64,000 nt of DNA from DATLCF01 sp035526505 (GCA_035526505.1 DATLCF010000002.1:1-64000); one strand, 5' to 3'. Counted from the first letter of the stretch, positions 1-8,971 are shown. Program-made: numbers and translations. Notes: generated from the letters alone by a model not told the origin.

Positions 1-51
1 CTTGACCGAACGAGGTGAGCGAAGCGAACTACGAGCGAGTACATCAAGAAG

Positions 52-71
52 GGATCCCTCAGCGCCCACCA
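52..71 (+). other. tRNA 3'-end-like fragment (possible integration scar)
   Basis: These 20 bases read as the end of a tRNA: T-stem 3' strand CCCTC, acceptor 3' strand AGCGCCC, discriminator A and CCA. No T-loop TTC, anticodon or D arm precedes them. Upstream (1-51) is a purine-rich, GCGA-repetitive stretch with a CTTGA/TCAAG inverted repeat. The same arrangement recurs at 11137-11156, where the parent tRNA is present. A matching parent tRNA, if any, would lie left of the window. In the rest of the gene-free stretch 1-314 I see two terminators (69-113, 138-161) and nothing recognisable in 162-314. Confidence 0.4.
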
Positions 72-113
72 AATAAAATACCCCAGGCAAAAGTTTGGGG
101 TATTTTATTTTGG
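69..113 (+). terminator. Rho-independent terminator fused to a tRNA-like CCA end
   Basis: The left arm starts with the CC of CCA and runs CCAAATAAAATACCCCA. The right arm is TGGGGTATTTTATTTTGG, with one extra T. The design is the same as the hairpin after tRNA-Ala at 10985-11028, where the CCA end also pairs into the terminator stem. Confidence 0.6.
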
Positions 114-137
114 TCTGCACCAAGAGCACTCTAACCC

Positions 138-161
138 AAAAGCCAAAGTCTTGGCTTTTTT
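138..161 (+). terminator. Rho-independent terminator
   Basis: AAAAGCCAA and TTGGCTTTTTT form a hairpin with a 4-nt loop followed by a T run. It reads on the plus strand, so it probably ends a transcript entering from the left edge. Confidence 0.55.
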
Positions 162-314
162 GAGCTTTGGATTATTGCTAAGGGGGGTTGCAGTAGAGCC
201 GAGTTATCTTAACCAGGTACCAGCTCAATAACTGCCATCCCCCGGTAGCGTCCCCTAATTGGACAAATTGTCCCCCAGTCGATGGAGACTATCCAGAATA
301 ATCAGATTGGCTTG

Positions 315-1724
315 TTAGCGAGAGTATCCCAGTATTTCACGCATGAGCTTTGAGAGGTCGAGCCTTTGTGCTTCGTCGGGATCAATAGCTTCGATAGCAC
401 GCATCATGGCACGACTTAGCTTAGTAACGGCACCATGCGGTGCAGCACCTGGACAAATAAGCCCGGTTACACTTGGCGATTCTCTTCCTTTGTCTCTTCC
501 TAATATTCCCCGATAAGTGTCCCATTCCCTGATAGCGGATGCCGCTTGCTGCTGTTTAGTGTGCTTTACCTTTGCCATTACTTCTGGGTTGAGGTATAGT
601 TGTCCGCCCTTATTTTGAATAATCCCCGGAAAGTATGCGCCTGCAAGCACAAAAGGTCCTACGACTCCCATGGGGACGGCGCGTGTAAATTGTTCAACAA
701 GCCCTGCATCTATTATATCGCGTAACAGCAGGACTGGATCGTCGTATCCTTCTATATGTTCTGCGGTCAATAGGGCTGCGGTTTGCATGATGGACAGTAC
801 ACCTTCTTGGGTTGTAGCAACCAATGCCTCGCCGGGAAGGCGAATTTCAGGTTCCCGATGTTTGCCGCGGGCAGTGTGGCGCTGAATTATCTCTTCGTGT
901 CCCGTAGCAAGTTCGTTTGCCAGGGGAGGGAGCGATGTTTGTGCATACTCCACAGTGTATAGAGTCGTCTGCAGAAGTTTTTTCGCAACGCCGACACCGT
1001 ATTCGCCTACTGGCACAAAAAGATACCCTGAAGGCAGTGGATTTATTTTGTCATCCTTGTCTATGAGCATAGCAGTTGCCCGATACATGTAGCTGTCGAA
1101 TTTGCCGGTAGCTGCGGTGTCAAGCAGGTCAGACCTTACTGGATCGTGGAGCATAGCACTAACATTATGGTTGCGAAAATCAGAGGCGTTCGACAAGTGA
1201 TACCATCCGTTATTGCGTTGCCTGTGAGCGGCGCCTTGGTATTGTGTCCACAAAGTAGGGTTAACTGAGGTCCCTTGTTCGGCTAAGAATTCTAACCTGG
1301 CTGGTAACATCTCGGCAAAATAGGCCGATGTTTTGGTAGCGCCTTGAACACTGCCTTGACGGAGGTCCTCCTCATGTCTTGCCAAGAAGTCTTCAATGAG
1401 TTGCTGCCTGCCTGTACTATTAGCAGGTATAATTAAATTTTCTGGGCTGGCAAAGCTACCAAAAAAATTCGGCGGCAGCATTCTGTAAGGATCAGTGCGG
1501 GCGTCTGGGCTGTATGGCAAACCAGTGGTTATTATCTCCTTTTCCTGACCCGGCCAGTTTGACACAACATCAGAATGCGCCACATTAGTAACTATCCGTT
1601 CGCTCAAGGCGTCGGCTAGTGGTTCAACAAGTCCCTGCAATTTGTTGCCTATATGGCCGTTTTCTTGGTAGAGTACCTGCATTATTGCATGATCAATAGG
1701 GCACTTGCCCACAGTCTCAGACAT
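315..1724 (-). CDS. Hypothetical protein, 469 aa
   Basis: I do not recognise this protein. It has no signal peptide, no clear membrane segment and no repeats. The N-terminus carries a CPIDH stretch and the C-terminal third a GLICPGAAPHGAV stretch, followed by a basic, helical end. The start is supported by a promoter: read on the minus strand, TATAGT lies 9 nt before the ATG and there is no Shine-Dalgarno, a likely leaderless start as seen elsewhere in this window. It appears to be a single-gene unit; the next minus-strand gene upstream (acylphosphatase) ends about 110 bp away. It resembles in style the other orphan cytosolic hypotheticals at 11237 and 42273, but I see no convincing sequence match to them. 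Confidence 0.75.
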   Translation of the reverse strand: MSETVGKCPIDHAIMQVLYQENGHIGNKLQGLVEPLADALSERIVTNVAHSDVVSNWPGQEKEIITTGLPYSPDARTDPYRMLPPNFFGSFASPENLIIPANSTGRQQLIEDFLARHEEDLRQGSVQGATKTSAYFAEMLPARLEFLAEQGTSVNPTLWTQYQGAAHRQRNNGWYHLSNASDFRNHNVSAMLHDPVRSDLLDTAATGKFDSYMYRATAMLIDKDDKINPLPSGYLFVPVGEYGVGVAKKLLQTTLYTVEYAQTSLPPLANELATGHEEIIQRHTARGKHREPEIRLPGEALVATTQEGVLSIMQTAALLTAEHIEGYDDPVLLLRDIIDAGLVEQFTRAVPMGVVGPFVLAGAYFPGIIQNKGGQLYLNPEVMAKVKHTKQQQAASAIREWDTYRGILGRDKGRESPSVTGLICPGAAPHGAVTKLSRAMMRAIEAIDPDEAQRLDLSKLMREILGYSR

Positions 1725-1835
1725 AAGTTGTATACTATAACATACATTTTATAAATTTCAATGTTGCTAGAAAACTTTTTGTTTTGGCCGCAAAGATATA
1801 AAAACGGCCAAAGCCTTATTTTACAGATTTACTTA

Positions 1836-2102
1836 CTAACGAATAGTAAATCCTTGGTGGCCGATAGGCTCGTGGGCGGTGTGCTCCACATTTTCTACCA
1901 CAGCTTCGCGCGGGCCTTGGTGGCACCAAGCTAGGAATTCATGCAGGGCAGTGTCGTCGCCCTCGGCCTCTATGTATACCGAACCGTCGGGTTCGTTGCG
2001 GGCAAAACCGGTAATACCCAGGACTTCGGCATGCTGCCGGGCGCTATCGCGAAAATAAACGCCTTGTACCTTGCCGGTGACGCGGATTTTAAGATGCTTC
2101 AT
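1836..2102 (-). CDS. acyP: Acylphosphatase
   Basis: Hydrolyses carboxyl-phosphate bonds such as acetyl- or carbamoyl-phosphate in the cytosol. The 88-residue product has the family's two diagnostic parts: GKVQGVYFRDSA, with the phosphate-binding loop and catalytic Arg, and FARNEPDGSVYIEAEG, with the catalytic Asn. The reading frame extends upstream, but the ATG giving MKHLKIRV is the natural family start and gives the usual size of about 90 residues. It lies 16 bp downstream of the carboxypeptidase gene on the same strand and is probably cotranscribed with it; no functional link between the two is evident. Confidence 0.93.
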   Translation of the reverse strand: MKHLKIRVTGKVQGVYFRDSARQHAEVLGITGFARNEPDGSVYIEAEGDDTALHEFLAWCHQGPREAVVENVEHTAHEPIGHQGFTIR

Positions 2103-2118
2103 GGTGATTATTGTACGG

Positions 2119-3327
2119 CTAAAGCCTGGCCAAACGCCACCACAATGTGGGGGCAACAGTGGATTTGGTGGCTATTACCGGGCTGGAAACATGGCTGGTG
2201 CCGGAGCTGGCAGTAATGGTGCCAACACTGTCGCCGGCTTGCACTGCGCCGTGCAAGGGTTGCAGGCTAAGCTTGGGGGTTGCCGGAATGCCTTTCCAGG
2301 CAACGATGGTAACGTCTTGGCGCGCGGTAATAGGGGCTGTAGCGCCCCATTTTGTGGTGAGATTGCCAAGAGGTTGGTTGGCCTTAACCAACGTTTTTGT
2401 TTCGAAATTGGCTTTGGCGCTGGCGGCAAGCACGCTGGCTTGTTTAATGGCAGTAATCACATTTGGCGCGCCCAACAGTGCCCCGACGATAGTTATTTTT
2501 TTGCCGCCCTGGGTGGTTTTGGCTGCAAATAAAAAGCAGCCTGGTGCTTGGTCGGTCGAACCGGTTTTGAGACCAATAATGCTTAGGCTGTCTACCACCC
2601 CGTTAATATTGTATACAGTGCCAGCTACTGGTAGTTTGGCGCTTTTTTGGGTCAAGATAGTGCCCAACACCGGGTGCTGTAGCGCTGCTTCGCCCAAGCG
2701 TACCAAGTCGGCGCTTGTGCTTTTGGTATTGGGCGAAAACCCGCTGGCGTCCGTGGCCACGGTGGTATGGTCCAAGCCCATGCTGCGCACCATGTTGTTG
2801 GCGTAGCGGGTGTAAGCATCTAGCGAGCCAAAGGCCCATATAGCCAAGCTGTCGGCCACATTATTGGCACTGGCCAGGATCATGCCCTGCAGGGCCTGGT
2901 ATTCGGTGATTTTCTCCCCCTTAATCACTGGCAGTAGGGCACTGCCACCCTTAAAATAGGCATTGTAGAGTTCGATATCGTGTTCGCCCAGAGTAATAGT
3001 AGGGCCGTTGCTGCCGGGTTGCAGTGGCTTCTTTTGCAATATAGCCAAACCAGTGATGATTTTTGCCAGGCTGGCCGTGGGCATGGGCGATTGCCCGCCA
3101 TGGGTATCTAGCATGCCGTAGCCCACGGCGCCTACAGCGGTTTGGCCGCTTGCAGGCCAGGCCAGGGTGGCGACACTCAGTTCGCTGGTAAGGGGTGTAA
3201 GGTGGGCGCTGGCCACGGGCAAGGGGCGGAAATAGTTACATCCGCTAGCTATTAATAACAAGCAAAGCATCAGCACGGACAGTTTTAGGCGCTTGGCGCG
3301 GCCAGTACGGCGGCGATATGGGTCCAT
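2119..3327 (-). CDS. D-alanyl-D-alanine carboxypeptidase lipoprotein (peptidase S11)
   Basis: Penicillin-binding protein that trims the terminal D-Ala from peptidoglycan stems outside the membrane. All three active-site motifs are present: S86-L-A-K89 (SxxK), S153-A-N155 (SxN) and K254-T-G256. The basic N-terminus, hydrophobic stretch and ASGC lipobox (Cys30) indicate a lipoprotein. The frame is open for 74 more codons upstream, but the ATG of MDPYRRR fits: it gives a proper signal and has TATTAT six bases before it on the minus strand. The extra C-terminal part after about residue 320 resembles the beta-rich PBP5-type domain. Length 402 aa is normal. Divergent from lemA. Confidence 0.93.
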   Translation of the reverse strand: MDPYRRRTGRAKRLKLSVLMLCLLLIASGCNYFRPLPVASAHLTPLTSELSVATLAWPASGQTAVGAVGYGMLDTHGGQSPMPTASLAKIITGLAILQKKPLQPGSNGPTITLGEHDIELYNAYFKGGSALLPVIKGEKITEYQALQGMILASANNVADSLAIWAFGSLDAYTRYANNMVRSMGLDHTTVATDASGFSPNTKSTSADLVRLGEAALQHPVLGTILTQKSAKLPVAGTVYNINGVVDSLSIIGLKTGSTDQAPGCFLFAAKTTQGGKKITIVGALLGAPNVITAIKQASVLAASAKANFETKTLVKANQPLGNLTTKWGATAPITARQDVTIVAWKGIPATPKLSLQPLHGAVQAGDSVGTITASSGTSHVSSPVIATKSTVAPTLWWRLARL

Positions 3328-3381
3328 ACACCTATAATACAATGTTACTGATAACCCCTGTGCCTGTGACCCTGTTTGCTG

Positions 3382-3407
3382 TATACTAAAAGTACTAACG
3401 TAAGGAG
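3382..3407 (+). promoter_or_regulatory. lemA promoter -10 and ribosome binding site
   Basis: TATACT at 3382-3387 is a good -10, and AAGGAG at 3402-3407 is a near-perfect Shine-Dalgarno 11 nt before the lemA ATG. This is a conventional leadered start, unlike the divergent carboxypeptidase gene. Confidence 0.55.
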
Positions 3408-3418
3408 TTACGAACGCC

Positions 3419-3985
3419 ATGCTCGCTACCATTATTATTGCTGCCGTTGTTGCCGTCATTATCATCATGCTGGTTGTTATGTATAACAGCCTGGTGCGGC
3501 TGAACATTCGCGCCCAGGAGGCCTGGAGCGACATTACCGTCCAGCTCAAGCGCCGCTACGATCTGATTCCTAACCTTATTAATACTGTCAAAGGCTATGC
3601 TACACACGAAAAGACCGTGTTCGAGGACGTTACCAAGGCCCGCGCCAATGCCCTGAACGCCCAGGGTGTCAAAGAAACCGCCAAAGCCGAAAACCAGTTT
3701 CAGGATGCCCTAAAAAGTATTTTTGCCGTTGCCGAAGCTTACCCACAGCTCAAAGCCAACGAAAACTTCAAAGCCCTGCAGGACGAGTTGGTTGACACCG
3801 AAGACAAAATTCAGGCCTCACGGCGTTTTTATAACGGCGTAGTGCGTGACTTTAACACCAAACGCAAAGTATTCCCCACCAGCGTATTTGCCGGCATGCT
3901 GGGCTTTAACAGCGACAAAGAGTTCTTCGAATTAGACGAAGCCGAAGACGCCAAAGTGCAAAAGCCGGTAGAAGTAAAGTTTTAG
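3419..3985 (+). CDS. lemA: LemA family protein
   Basis: Membrane-anchored helical protein of 188 aa. Residues 1-22 form a single transmembrane segment. The family signature follows: NSLVRLNIRAQEAW, then DITVQLKRRYDLIPNLI, then a long helical body. Its biochemical role is unsettled in the family; in many bacteria it sits next to htpX, as here (43 bp gap), which suggests a role in membrane or envelope protein quality control. First gene of the run lemA-htpX-membrane protein-ligA-hypothetical-rdgB. A strong Shine-Dalgarno precedes it. Confidence 0.95.
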   Translation: MLATIIIAAVVAVIIIMLVVMYNSLVRLNIRAQEAWSDITVQLKRRYDLIPNLINTVKGYATHEKTVFEDVTKARANALNAQGVKETAKAENQFQDALKSIFAVAEAYPQLKANENFKALQDELVDTEDKIQASRRFYNGVVRDFNTKRKVFPTSVFAGMLGFNSDKEFFELDEAEDAKVQKPVEVKF

Positions 3986-4028
3986 CTTGCACAGCAATAC
4001 TGCAGTAACAAAAGGTGTAGTGTAGACA

Positions 4029-4904
4029 ATGTACAGCCAAATTTCCGGCAACAAGCGCAAAACATGGCTGATTATGGCTTTGTTTGTGGCCATTATAGGT
4101 GTTTTAGGGTGGATTGTAAGTAATATATACGGCAGCCCCAGCTTTTTGTACCTGGCCTTTATTGTGGCCGGCGTATATGCCCTAATCCAATATTTTGCCG
4201 CTTCCAAGCTGGCGCTGGCCATGAACGGCGCGCACGAGATTCAAAAACGCGACCAACCGCGCCTGTATCGCACGGTAGAGAACCTATGTATCGCCGACGG
4301 ACTGCCCATGCCCAAGGTGTATGTTATAGACGATCCGGCGCCCAACGCCTTTGCCACTGGCCGCGACCCTAACCACGCCGTAGTATGCGCCACCACCGGC
4401 CTGCTAAAAATGATGAGCGACACCGAGCTGGAAGGGGTGATTGCCCACGAACTGGGGCATGTCAAAAACTATGACATTCGGGTGATGATGATTGTGTTTG
4501 GCCTGGTAAGCGCCATTGGCCTGATTGCCGATATTATTATGCATATGTTTTGGTGGGGTGGCGATGACGACCGTTCGCCCAACCCATTATTTATTGCCCT
4601 AGGCATCGCAGCTGCCATACTAGCCCCCATTGTGGCCACGCTGGTGCAGTTGGCGGTATCGCGCCGACGCGAATATCTGGCCGACAGCACGGGCGCGCTC
4701 ACCACCCGCTATCCCGAAGGTTTGGCCAGCGCGCTGGAAAAAATCCGCGATCATGGTTCGGCCATGAAACGACAAAATACGGCTACTGCCCATTTGTTCT
4801 TTGCCAACCCGCTTAAGGGTGGTGGCCTGACAAAATTATTCAGTACCCATCCGCCCATCGAAGACCGCATTGCACGCTTGCGCCAAATGGGTTCGCACGC
4901 CTAA
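4029..4904 (+). CDS. htpX: Zinc metalloprotease HtpX (peptidase M48)
   Basis: Integral-membrane protease that degrades misfolded membrane proteins. Two N-terminal membrane segments (about residues 13-31 and 39-57) are followed by the cytosolic catalytic part with the zinc motif HELGH at 140-144, two more membrane segments and the third-ligand region RREYLADSTGA. The C-terminal NPLKGG...FSTHPP signature is present. At 291 aa it has the usual length. It sits directly behind lemA and 16 bp ahead of the next membrane protein. Confidence 0.95.
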   Translation: MYSQISGNKRKTWLIMALFVAIIGVLGWIVSNIYGSPSFLYLAFIVAGVYALIQYFAASKLALAMNGAHEIQKRDQPRLYRTVENLCIADGLPMPKVYVIDDPAPNAFATGRDPNHAVVCATTGLLKMMSDTELEGVIAHELGHVKNYDIRVMMIVFGLVSAIGLIADIIMHMFWWGGDDDRSPNPLFIALGIAAAILAPIVATLVQLAVSRRREYLADSTGALTTRYPEGLASALEKIRDHGSAMKRQNTATAHLFFANPLKGGGLTKLFSTHPPIEDRIARLRQMGSHA

Positions 4905-4920
4905 GATATACATAATACAT

Positions 4921-5865
4921 ATGGCTAAAACTCCCAAACCTAAGACTGCTAAGGCTAAATCGGCAAACCGTACATCGCGCCGCCTTAAGTTGTCTGCCCG
5001 GCACACAGACGGTTCGCCCCAAGCCGATCCGCCCATGAATGCAAAATTGCCTGGCGCTTTCAAACTTTTTGGTGCCGCTATGCACGTACTCAAAGCCCAT
5101 CCCAAGCTATTTGCGGGCATTACGGCAGTGTACGCTGCATTGAATTTGCTCCTGGTGCAGGGGATAGGGGGTGTTGCCTCCAGTAGCGATCCCTCAGTGT
5201 TCGATGGGGTGTTTAGTGGCTTTTCTGCCCGGCTGGCATCGGGATTTACCATGTTTGTGGGTTTGGTTGGCTCAACCAGTGGCGGGTCGTCGGCCGATAG
5301 CGGCTATAAATCCATATTAATGCTCACAGGCAGCCTGGCAATCATCTGGGCGTTGCGCCAAGTATATGCCAATAAGCATATACGCATTCGTGACAGCTTT
5401 TACCAAGGTATGACCCCGTTAGCACCCTTTGTCCTAGTGCTATGCATGATTACCTTACAGCTCCTGCCGCTGGTGGCTGGCAGCGCCTTTTATGCGGTTG
5501 TGCTTGCCAATGCTGCCCCGGCAATAGCACAGCTGGCTGCATTGACGGTGTTTTTTGGCCTAGGTGTGTGGACGTTGTATATGGTGACTTCCTCGGTTTT
5601 TGCGTTATATATCGCCACGTTGCCTAATATGACCCCACTCAAAGCACTTCGTTCAGCCAAGGACCTGGTGCGCGGGCGGCGCTGGACCCTGTTGCGTAAA
5701 ATACTCTTTTTGCCGCTTGCCTTGTTTGTTTTGGCCGCGGTGATTATGATGCCCGTTATTTTGCTTGCCAGCCCTGTAGCTGCCTGGCTATTCTTTGCGG
5801 TAAGCGCTATAGGCCTGGCAGTTGTACATAGCTATATGTATGCACTGTACAGGGCCTTGCTATGA
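4921..5865 (+). CDS. Multi-pass membrane protein of unknown function
   Basis: I do not recognise a named family. The 314-aa product begins with a Lys/Ala/Pro-rich cytosolic tail (about 45 residues). Roughly six hydrophobic segments follow, in a layout like DUF975/YciC-type or glycerophosphodiesterase membrane-domain proteins. The frame is open upstream into htpX, but the ATG of MAKTPKPKT, 16 bp after the htpX stop, is the sensible start. Its stop overlaps the ligA start (ATGA), so the two are translationally coupled. Confidence 0.8.
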   Translation: MAKTPKPKTAKAKSANRTSRRLKLSARHTDGSPQADPPMNAKLPGAFKLFGAAMHVLKAHPKLFAGITAVYAALNLLLVQGIGGVASSSDPSVFDGVFSGFSARLASGFTMFVGLVGSTSGGSSADSGYKSILMLTGSLAIIWALRQVYANKHIRIRDSFYQGMTPLAPFVLVLCMITLQLLPLVAGSAFYAVVLANAAPAIAQLAALTVFFGLGVWTLYMVTSSVFALYIATLPNMTPLKALRSAKDLVRGRRWTLLRKILFLPLALFVLAAVIMMPVILLASPVAAWLFFAVSAIGLAVVHSYMYALYRALL

Positions 5866-7886
5866 CGGATAAGCAAAAAGCTGAACAGCGGATTATTAAA
5901 CTCCGCAATCTTATAGCCGACTACCGTTACCAGTACCACGTACTTGATACATCCACTATGAGCGAGGCAGCAGCCGACAGTCTCAAGCATGAGCTAGCCC
6001 AACTGGAAGAAAAATATCCCGATTTGGTAACAGCCGACAGCCCCACCCAGCGTGTGGCTGGTGCGCCATTGCCTGGCTTTACCCAGGTGCGCCACAGCAG
6101 CCGTATGCTGAGCTTAAACGATGTATTCAGCCGTGACGAGTTGCAGGCATGGGTAGAACGCATTGCCAAACTGGCGCCTGGCCACAAACCGGAATTTTTT
6201 GTAGACCTCAAAATGGACGGCCTGGCCTGTGCGCTAGTGTACGAAGATGGCGTATTCAAGCAGGCGGTAACGCGCGGCGACGGCTTTGTAGGCGAAGATG
6301 TTACCACCAATGTGGCAACAATAGACAGTGTGCCATTCCATTTGCGCACCGACAAAAAGCACGCCTTGTTTTTAAAGGGCCGCACCGAAATACGCGGCGA
6401 GATTATTATGTACAAAAAGGATTTTGCCGCGCTTAACAAAACGCGCGAAGCCGCTGGCCAGCCGGTGTTTGCCAACCCCCGTAACCTGGCGGCAGGCACC
6501 ATCCGCCAGTTAGACCCCAAGCTGGCTGCGGCCCGCCCTTTACGTTTTAGGGCCTGGGAGCTTATACGCGACAATCCTGCCGAAGTGCCAACCTATACGT
6601 TTGCATTCGAGACGCTGCGAACTTTGGGCGTACCCGCCAATCCGCAAGCCAGCGTGTTCGGCAGTGTAGACGAAATTATGCGGTTTGCCGACATTTGGGA
6701 TAAAAAGCGCCACAATTTACCGTTTAATACCGACGGCTTAGTAGTAAAGCTCAACGACCGCAAACAATTTGCCGAATTAGGCGTGGTGGGCAAAGCGCCT
6801 CGTGCCGCCGTGGCTTACAAATATGCAGCCGAGGAAGCAACCACCGTGGTTAAAGACATTGTTATCAGTATTGGCCGCACCGGCGCCGCCACCCCGGTGG
6901 CTGTGTTTGACCCAGTGGTTGTAGCTGGTACTACTGTGCAACACGCTAGCTTGCATAATGCTGACGAAATTGCCCGCAAGGATATCCGTGTGGGCGACAC
7001 GGTAGTTATTTTTAAGGCCGGCGATATTATTCCGCAAGTATTAAAGGTATTAACCGAACTGCGCCCCAAAAGTGCTAAAAAGTTCGATATGGAAAAAGAG
7101 CTGGCCCGCCAATATCCCGAGCTGCAGTTCGAACGACCCGAGGGCGAAGCCGTGTACCGCGTGCAAGGCGCCACTGGCCCGCTGCTGCTTAAAAAAGCAC
7201 TGCAACATTTTGCCAGCAAGGGCGCACTGGACATCGACGGCTTGGGTGAAAAAAACGTCATTGCCCTGGTGGATGCCAAACTGGCGCACGACATGGCCGA
7301 CATATACACCCTTACTAAAGAGCAGGTGCTGGAACTGGAGCGCTTTGCGGAGATCTCGGCCACCAACCTCATCGAAGCTATTAAAGCCGTTAAAACACCC
7401 CCCTTGCCCCGCTTTATCTTTGGCCTGGGCATTCGCCATGTGGGTTCACAAACCGCCATTGACCTGGCCGAGCATTTTGGCAATCTGGATAAACTGGCTC
7501 ATGCCACCCTGGACGAATTACTGCAGGTGGAGGGCATTGGCGAGGTTGTGGCCGAAAGCGCCATGGCCTGGTTTGCCGACCCGGACAACCAAAAAATGCT
7601 TAAAAAATTTGAAAAACTAGGGGTCAACCCCCATTTTGAATCCCATGCCCGCGGCCCTCTGCACGGCAAAAGCTTTGTTATTACCGGCACCCTGGAACAT
7701 TTGCAACGCGACGATGCAGCAGACAAAATCCGGTCGCTTGGCGGCACATTCCAATCCAGCGTAGGCAAAGACACCAGCTATTTGGTTGTGGGCAAAAACG
7801 TTGGCGCCAGCAAGTTACAAAAAGCCGGAAAACTAGGCACCAAGCAAATAAGTGAAGCAGAACTACTAACGTTATTAAAGGGGTAG
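5862..7886 (+). CDS. ligA: NAD-dependent DNA ligase, lacking the zinc-finger cysteines
   Basis: Seals nicks in DNA using NAD+. Domains in order: Ia region with YRYQYHVLDTSTMS; adenylation domain with DLKMDGLA, where K117 is the AMP-accepting lysine; OB fold with GRTGAATPVAVFDPV; helix-hairpin-helix region; C-terminal BRCT domain from about 598 (GKSFVITGTLE). Length 674 aa is normal. Oddity: the four-Cys zinc finger that normally follows the OB fold is replaced by a cysteine-free stretch (about residues 400-440), and the whole protein has one cysteine only (C123, in the adenylation domain). Starts inside the stop of the preceding membrane-protein gene. Confidence 0.97.
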   Translation: MTDKQKAEQRIIKLRNLIADYRYQYHVLDTSTMSEAAADSLKHELAQLEEKYPDLVTADSPTQRVAGAPLPGFTQVRHSSRMLSLNDVFSRDELQAWVERIAKLAPGHKPEFFVDLKMDGLACALVYEDGVFKQAVTRGDGFVGEDVTTNVATIDSVPFHLRTDKKHALFLKGRTEIRGEIIMYKKDFAALNKTREAAGQPVFANPRNLAAGTIRQLDPKLAAARPLRFRAWELIRDNPAEVPTYTFAFETLRTLGVPANPQASVFGSVDEIMRFADIWDKKRHNLPFNTDGLVVKLNDRKQFAELGVVGKAPRAAVAYKYAAEEATTVVKDIVISIGRTGAATPVAVFDPVVVAGTTVQHASLHNADEIARKDIRVGDTVVIFKAGDIIPQVLKVLTELRPKSAKKFDMEKELARQYPELQFERPEGEAVYRVQGATGPLLLKKALQHFASKGALDIDGLGEKNVIALVDAKLAHDMADIYTLTKEQVLELERFAEISATNLIEAIKAVKTPPLPRFIFGLGIRHVGSQTAIDLAEHFGNLDKLAHATLDELLQVEGIGEVVAESAMAWFADPDNQKMLKKFEKLGVNPHFESHARGPLHGKSFVITGTLEHLQRDDAADKIRSLGGTFQSSVGKDTSYLVVGKNVGASKLQKAGKLGTKQISEAELLTLLKG

Positions 7887-7889
7887 GGT

Positions 7890-8411
7890 ATGATTGACGA
7901 ATTGCAAGCAGCGATTAAGGAGTATCAAACAAAATGGCAGGGGCTTATGTCTGGCCGAAAAGACAGGGCTTTTTTTGAAAGCTTGCGTCCAACGGCAGCG
8001 GGCTGGAAAACAACTGACCTGGCAGATTTTGAGCAGCGTTATACCGCGCTGCGCGACATCAGCGACCAGATACATTTGGGATGGGTGAATGAGCGCTGGC
8101 TGGCTACGTTCCACCTTAAGGACGACGCATTGCCTTGGGGCCTAACAACGGTTAAACTCATGCAGCGGCGCCCGGGCTCAACCGATGCTGTAGGGCTGGA
8201 TCACATGGATTTTTTGCTAGAGAAAGATACCGATGTCAAGGCGGTGCTGCAGGCCGAGCCAAATCTCAAATGGAACGAAGAAAAAAATGGCGACCACTGC
8301 AAGTGGCTGTCGGTATGGTTTAACGGCAGTGAAGCCAAATTGCGGGCCGACACTGTGTGGGATGTGTGCGTTGCCGAAATGAAAGAAGTGCGTGCTACTA
8401 TAGCAAAATGA
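7890..8411 (+). CDS. Hypothetical protein, 173 aa
   Basis: I do not recognise the family with certainty. The N-terminal half is helical (about residues 1-55). The second half holds GLDHMDFLLE and a KWLSVWFNG strand that recall the beta-alpha-beta units of glyoxalase/VOC-fold proteins; this is a weak structural impression only. It starts 3 bp after ligA, and its UGA stop overlaps the rdgB start (ATGA), so it belongs to the ligA-rdgB operon. No signal peptide or membrane segment. Confidence 0.75.
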   Translation: MIDELQAAIKEYQTKWQGLMSGRKDRAFFESLRPTAAGWKTTDLADFEQRYTALRDISDQIHLGWVNERWLATFHLKDDALPWGLTTVKLMQRRPGSTDAVGLDHMDFLLEKDTDVKAVLQAEPNLKWNEEKNGDHCKWLSVWFNGSEAKLRADTVWDVCVAEMKEVRATIAK

Positions 8412-8971
8412 AAGACATTACCTTTATTACCGGCAACCAGGGCAAAGCAAATTATCTGGCCAAGTGGCTGGGCATACCCATGTCCCATAAAAAACTAGAC
8501 CTGGACGAAATACAATCGCTCGACCTGCAAGAGGTCGTAGAGCACAAAGTGCGCCAGGCATACGGCCGTATGCAATCGCCGGTGTTAGTAGAGGATGTGG
8601 CGCTGACCTTCACAGCTATGGGCCGCTTACCGGGCACGCTTATAAAATGGTTTTTGGAAGAGTTAGATGTTGATGGGCTGTGTAAATTGGCCGACGGCCT
8701 ACAGCACCGCAATGCCGAAGCTGCAATTATGTATGCCCTGTTTGACGGTAAAGCCCTACACACCTTTGAAGCAATGGTGCCTGGCACCATTGCCGCTACA
8801 CCCCAAGACGTCCACCGTGATAACAGCTGGGCGGGCTCGCGCAGCTGGAATAGTATATTTATCCCCCAAGGCGCCACCAAAACCTATGCCGCCATGAGCG
8901 ACGATGAACTTAAGCCATTCAGCCACCGCGCCCAAGCCATTGAAAAGCTCAAAAGCTATCTGCAATCGTAG
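8408..8971 (+). CDS. rdgB: Non-canonical purine NTP pyrophosphatase (RdgB/HAM1)
   Basis: Removes dITP, XTP and related damaged nucleotides from the pool. The family landmarks are the N-terminal FITGNQGKANYL, the ...VLVEDVAL acidic loop with the G-x-LPG segment (GRLPGTLIKWF), and the C-terminal FSHRAQAIEKL helix. Length 187 aa is normal. The ATG overlaps the stop of the previous gene, and the longer upstream frame is not needed. Last gene of the lemA-ligA run. Confidence 0.88.
   Translation: MKDITFITGNQGKANYLAKWLGIPMSHKKLDLDEIQSLDLQEVVEHKVRQAYGRMQSPVLVEDVALTFTAMGRLPGTLIKWFLEELDVDGLCKLADGLQHRNAEAAIMYALFDGKALHTFEAMVPGTIAATPQDVHRDNSWAGSRSWNSIFIPQGATKTYAAMSDDELKPFSHRAQAIEKLKSYLQS

Noticed and set aside
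1782..1812. GGCCG/CGGCC hairpin downstream of acyP
   Set aside because: A large loop and no T run in either direction that fits a transcript; not called as a terminator.
2071..2806. Plus-strand frames of 153 and 219 aa opposite the carboxypeptidase gene
   Set aside because: Antisense shadows of a gene with all three S11 active-site motifs; no ribosome site or family match.
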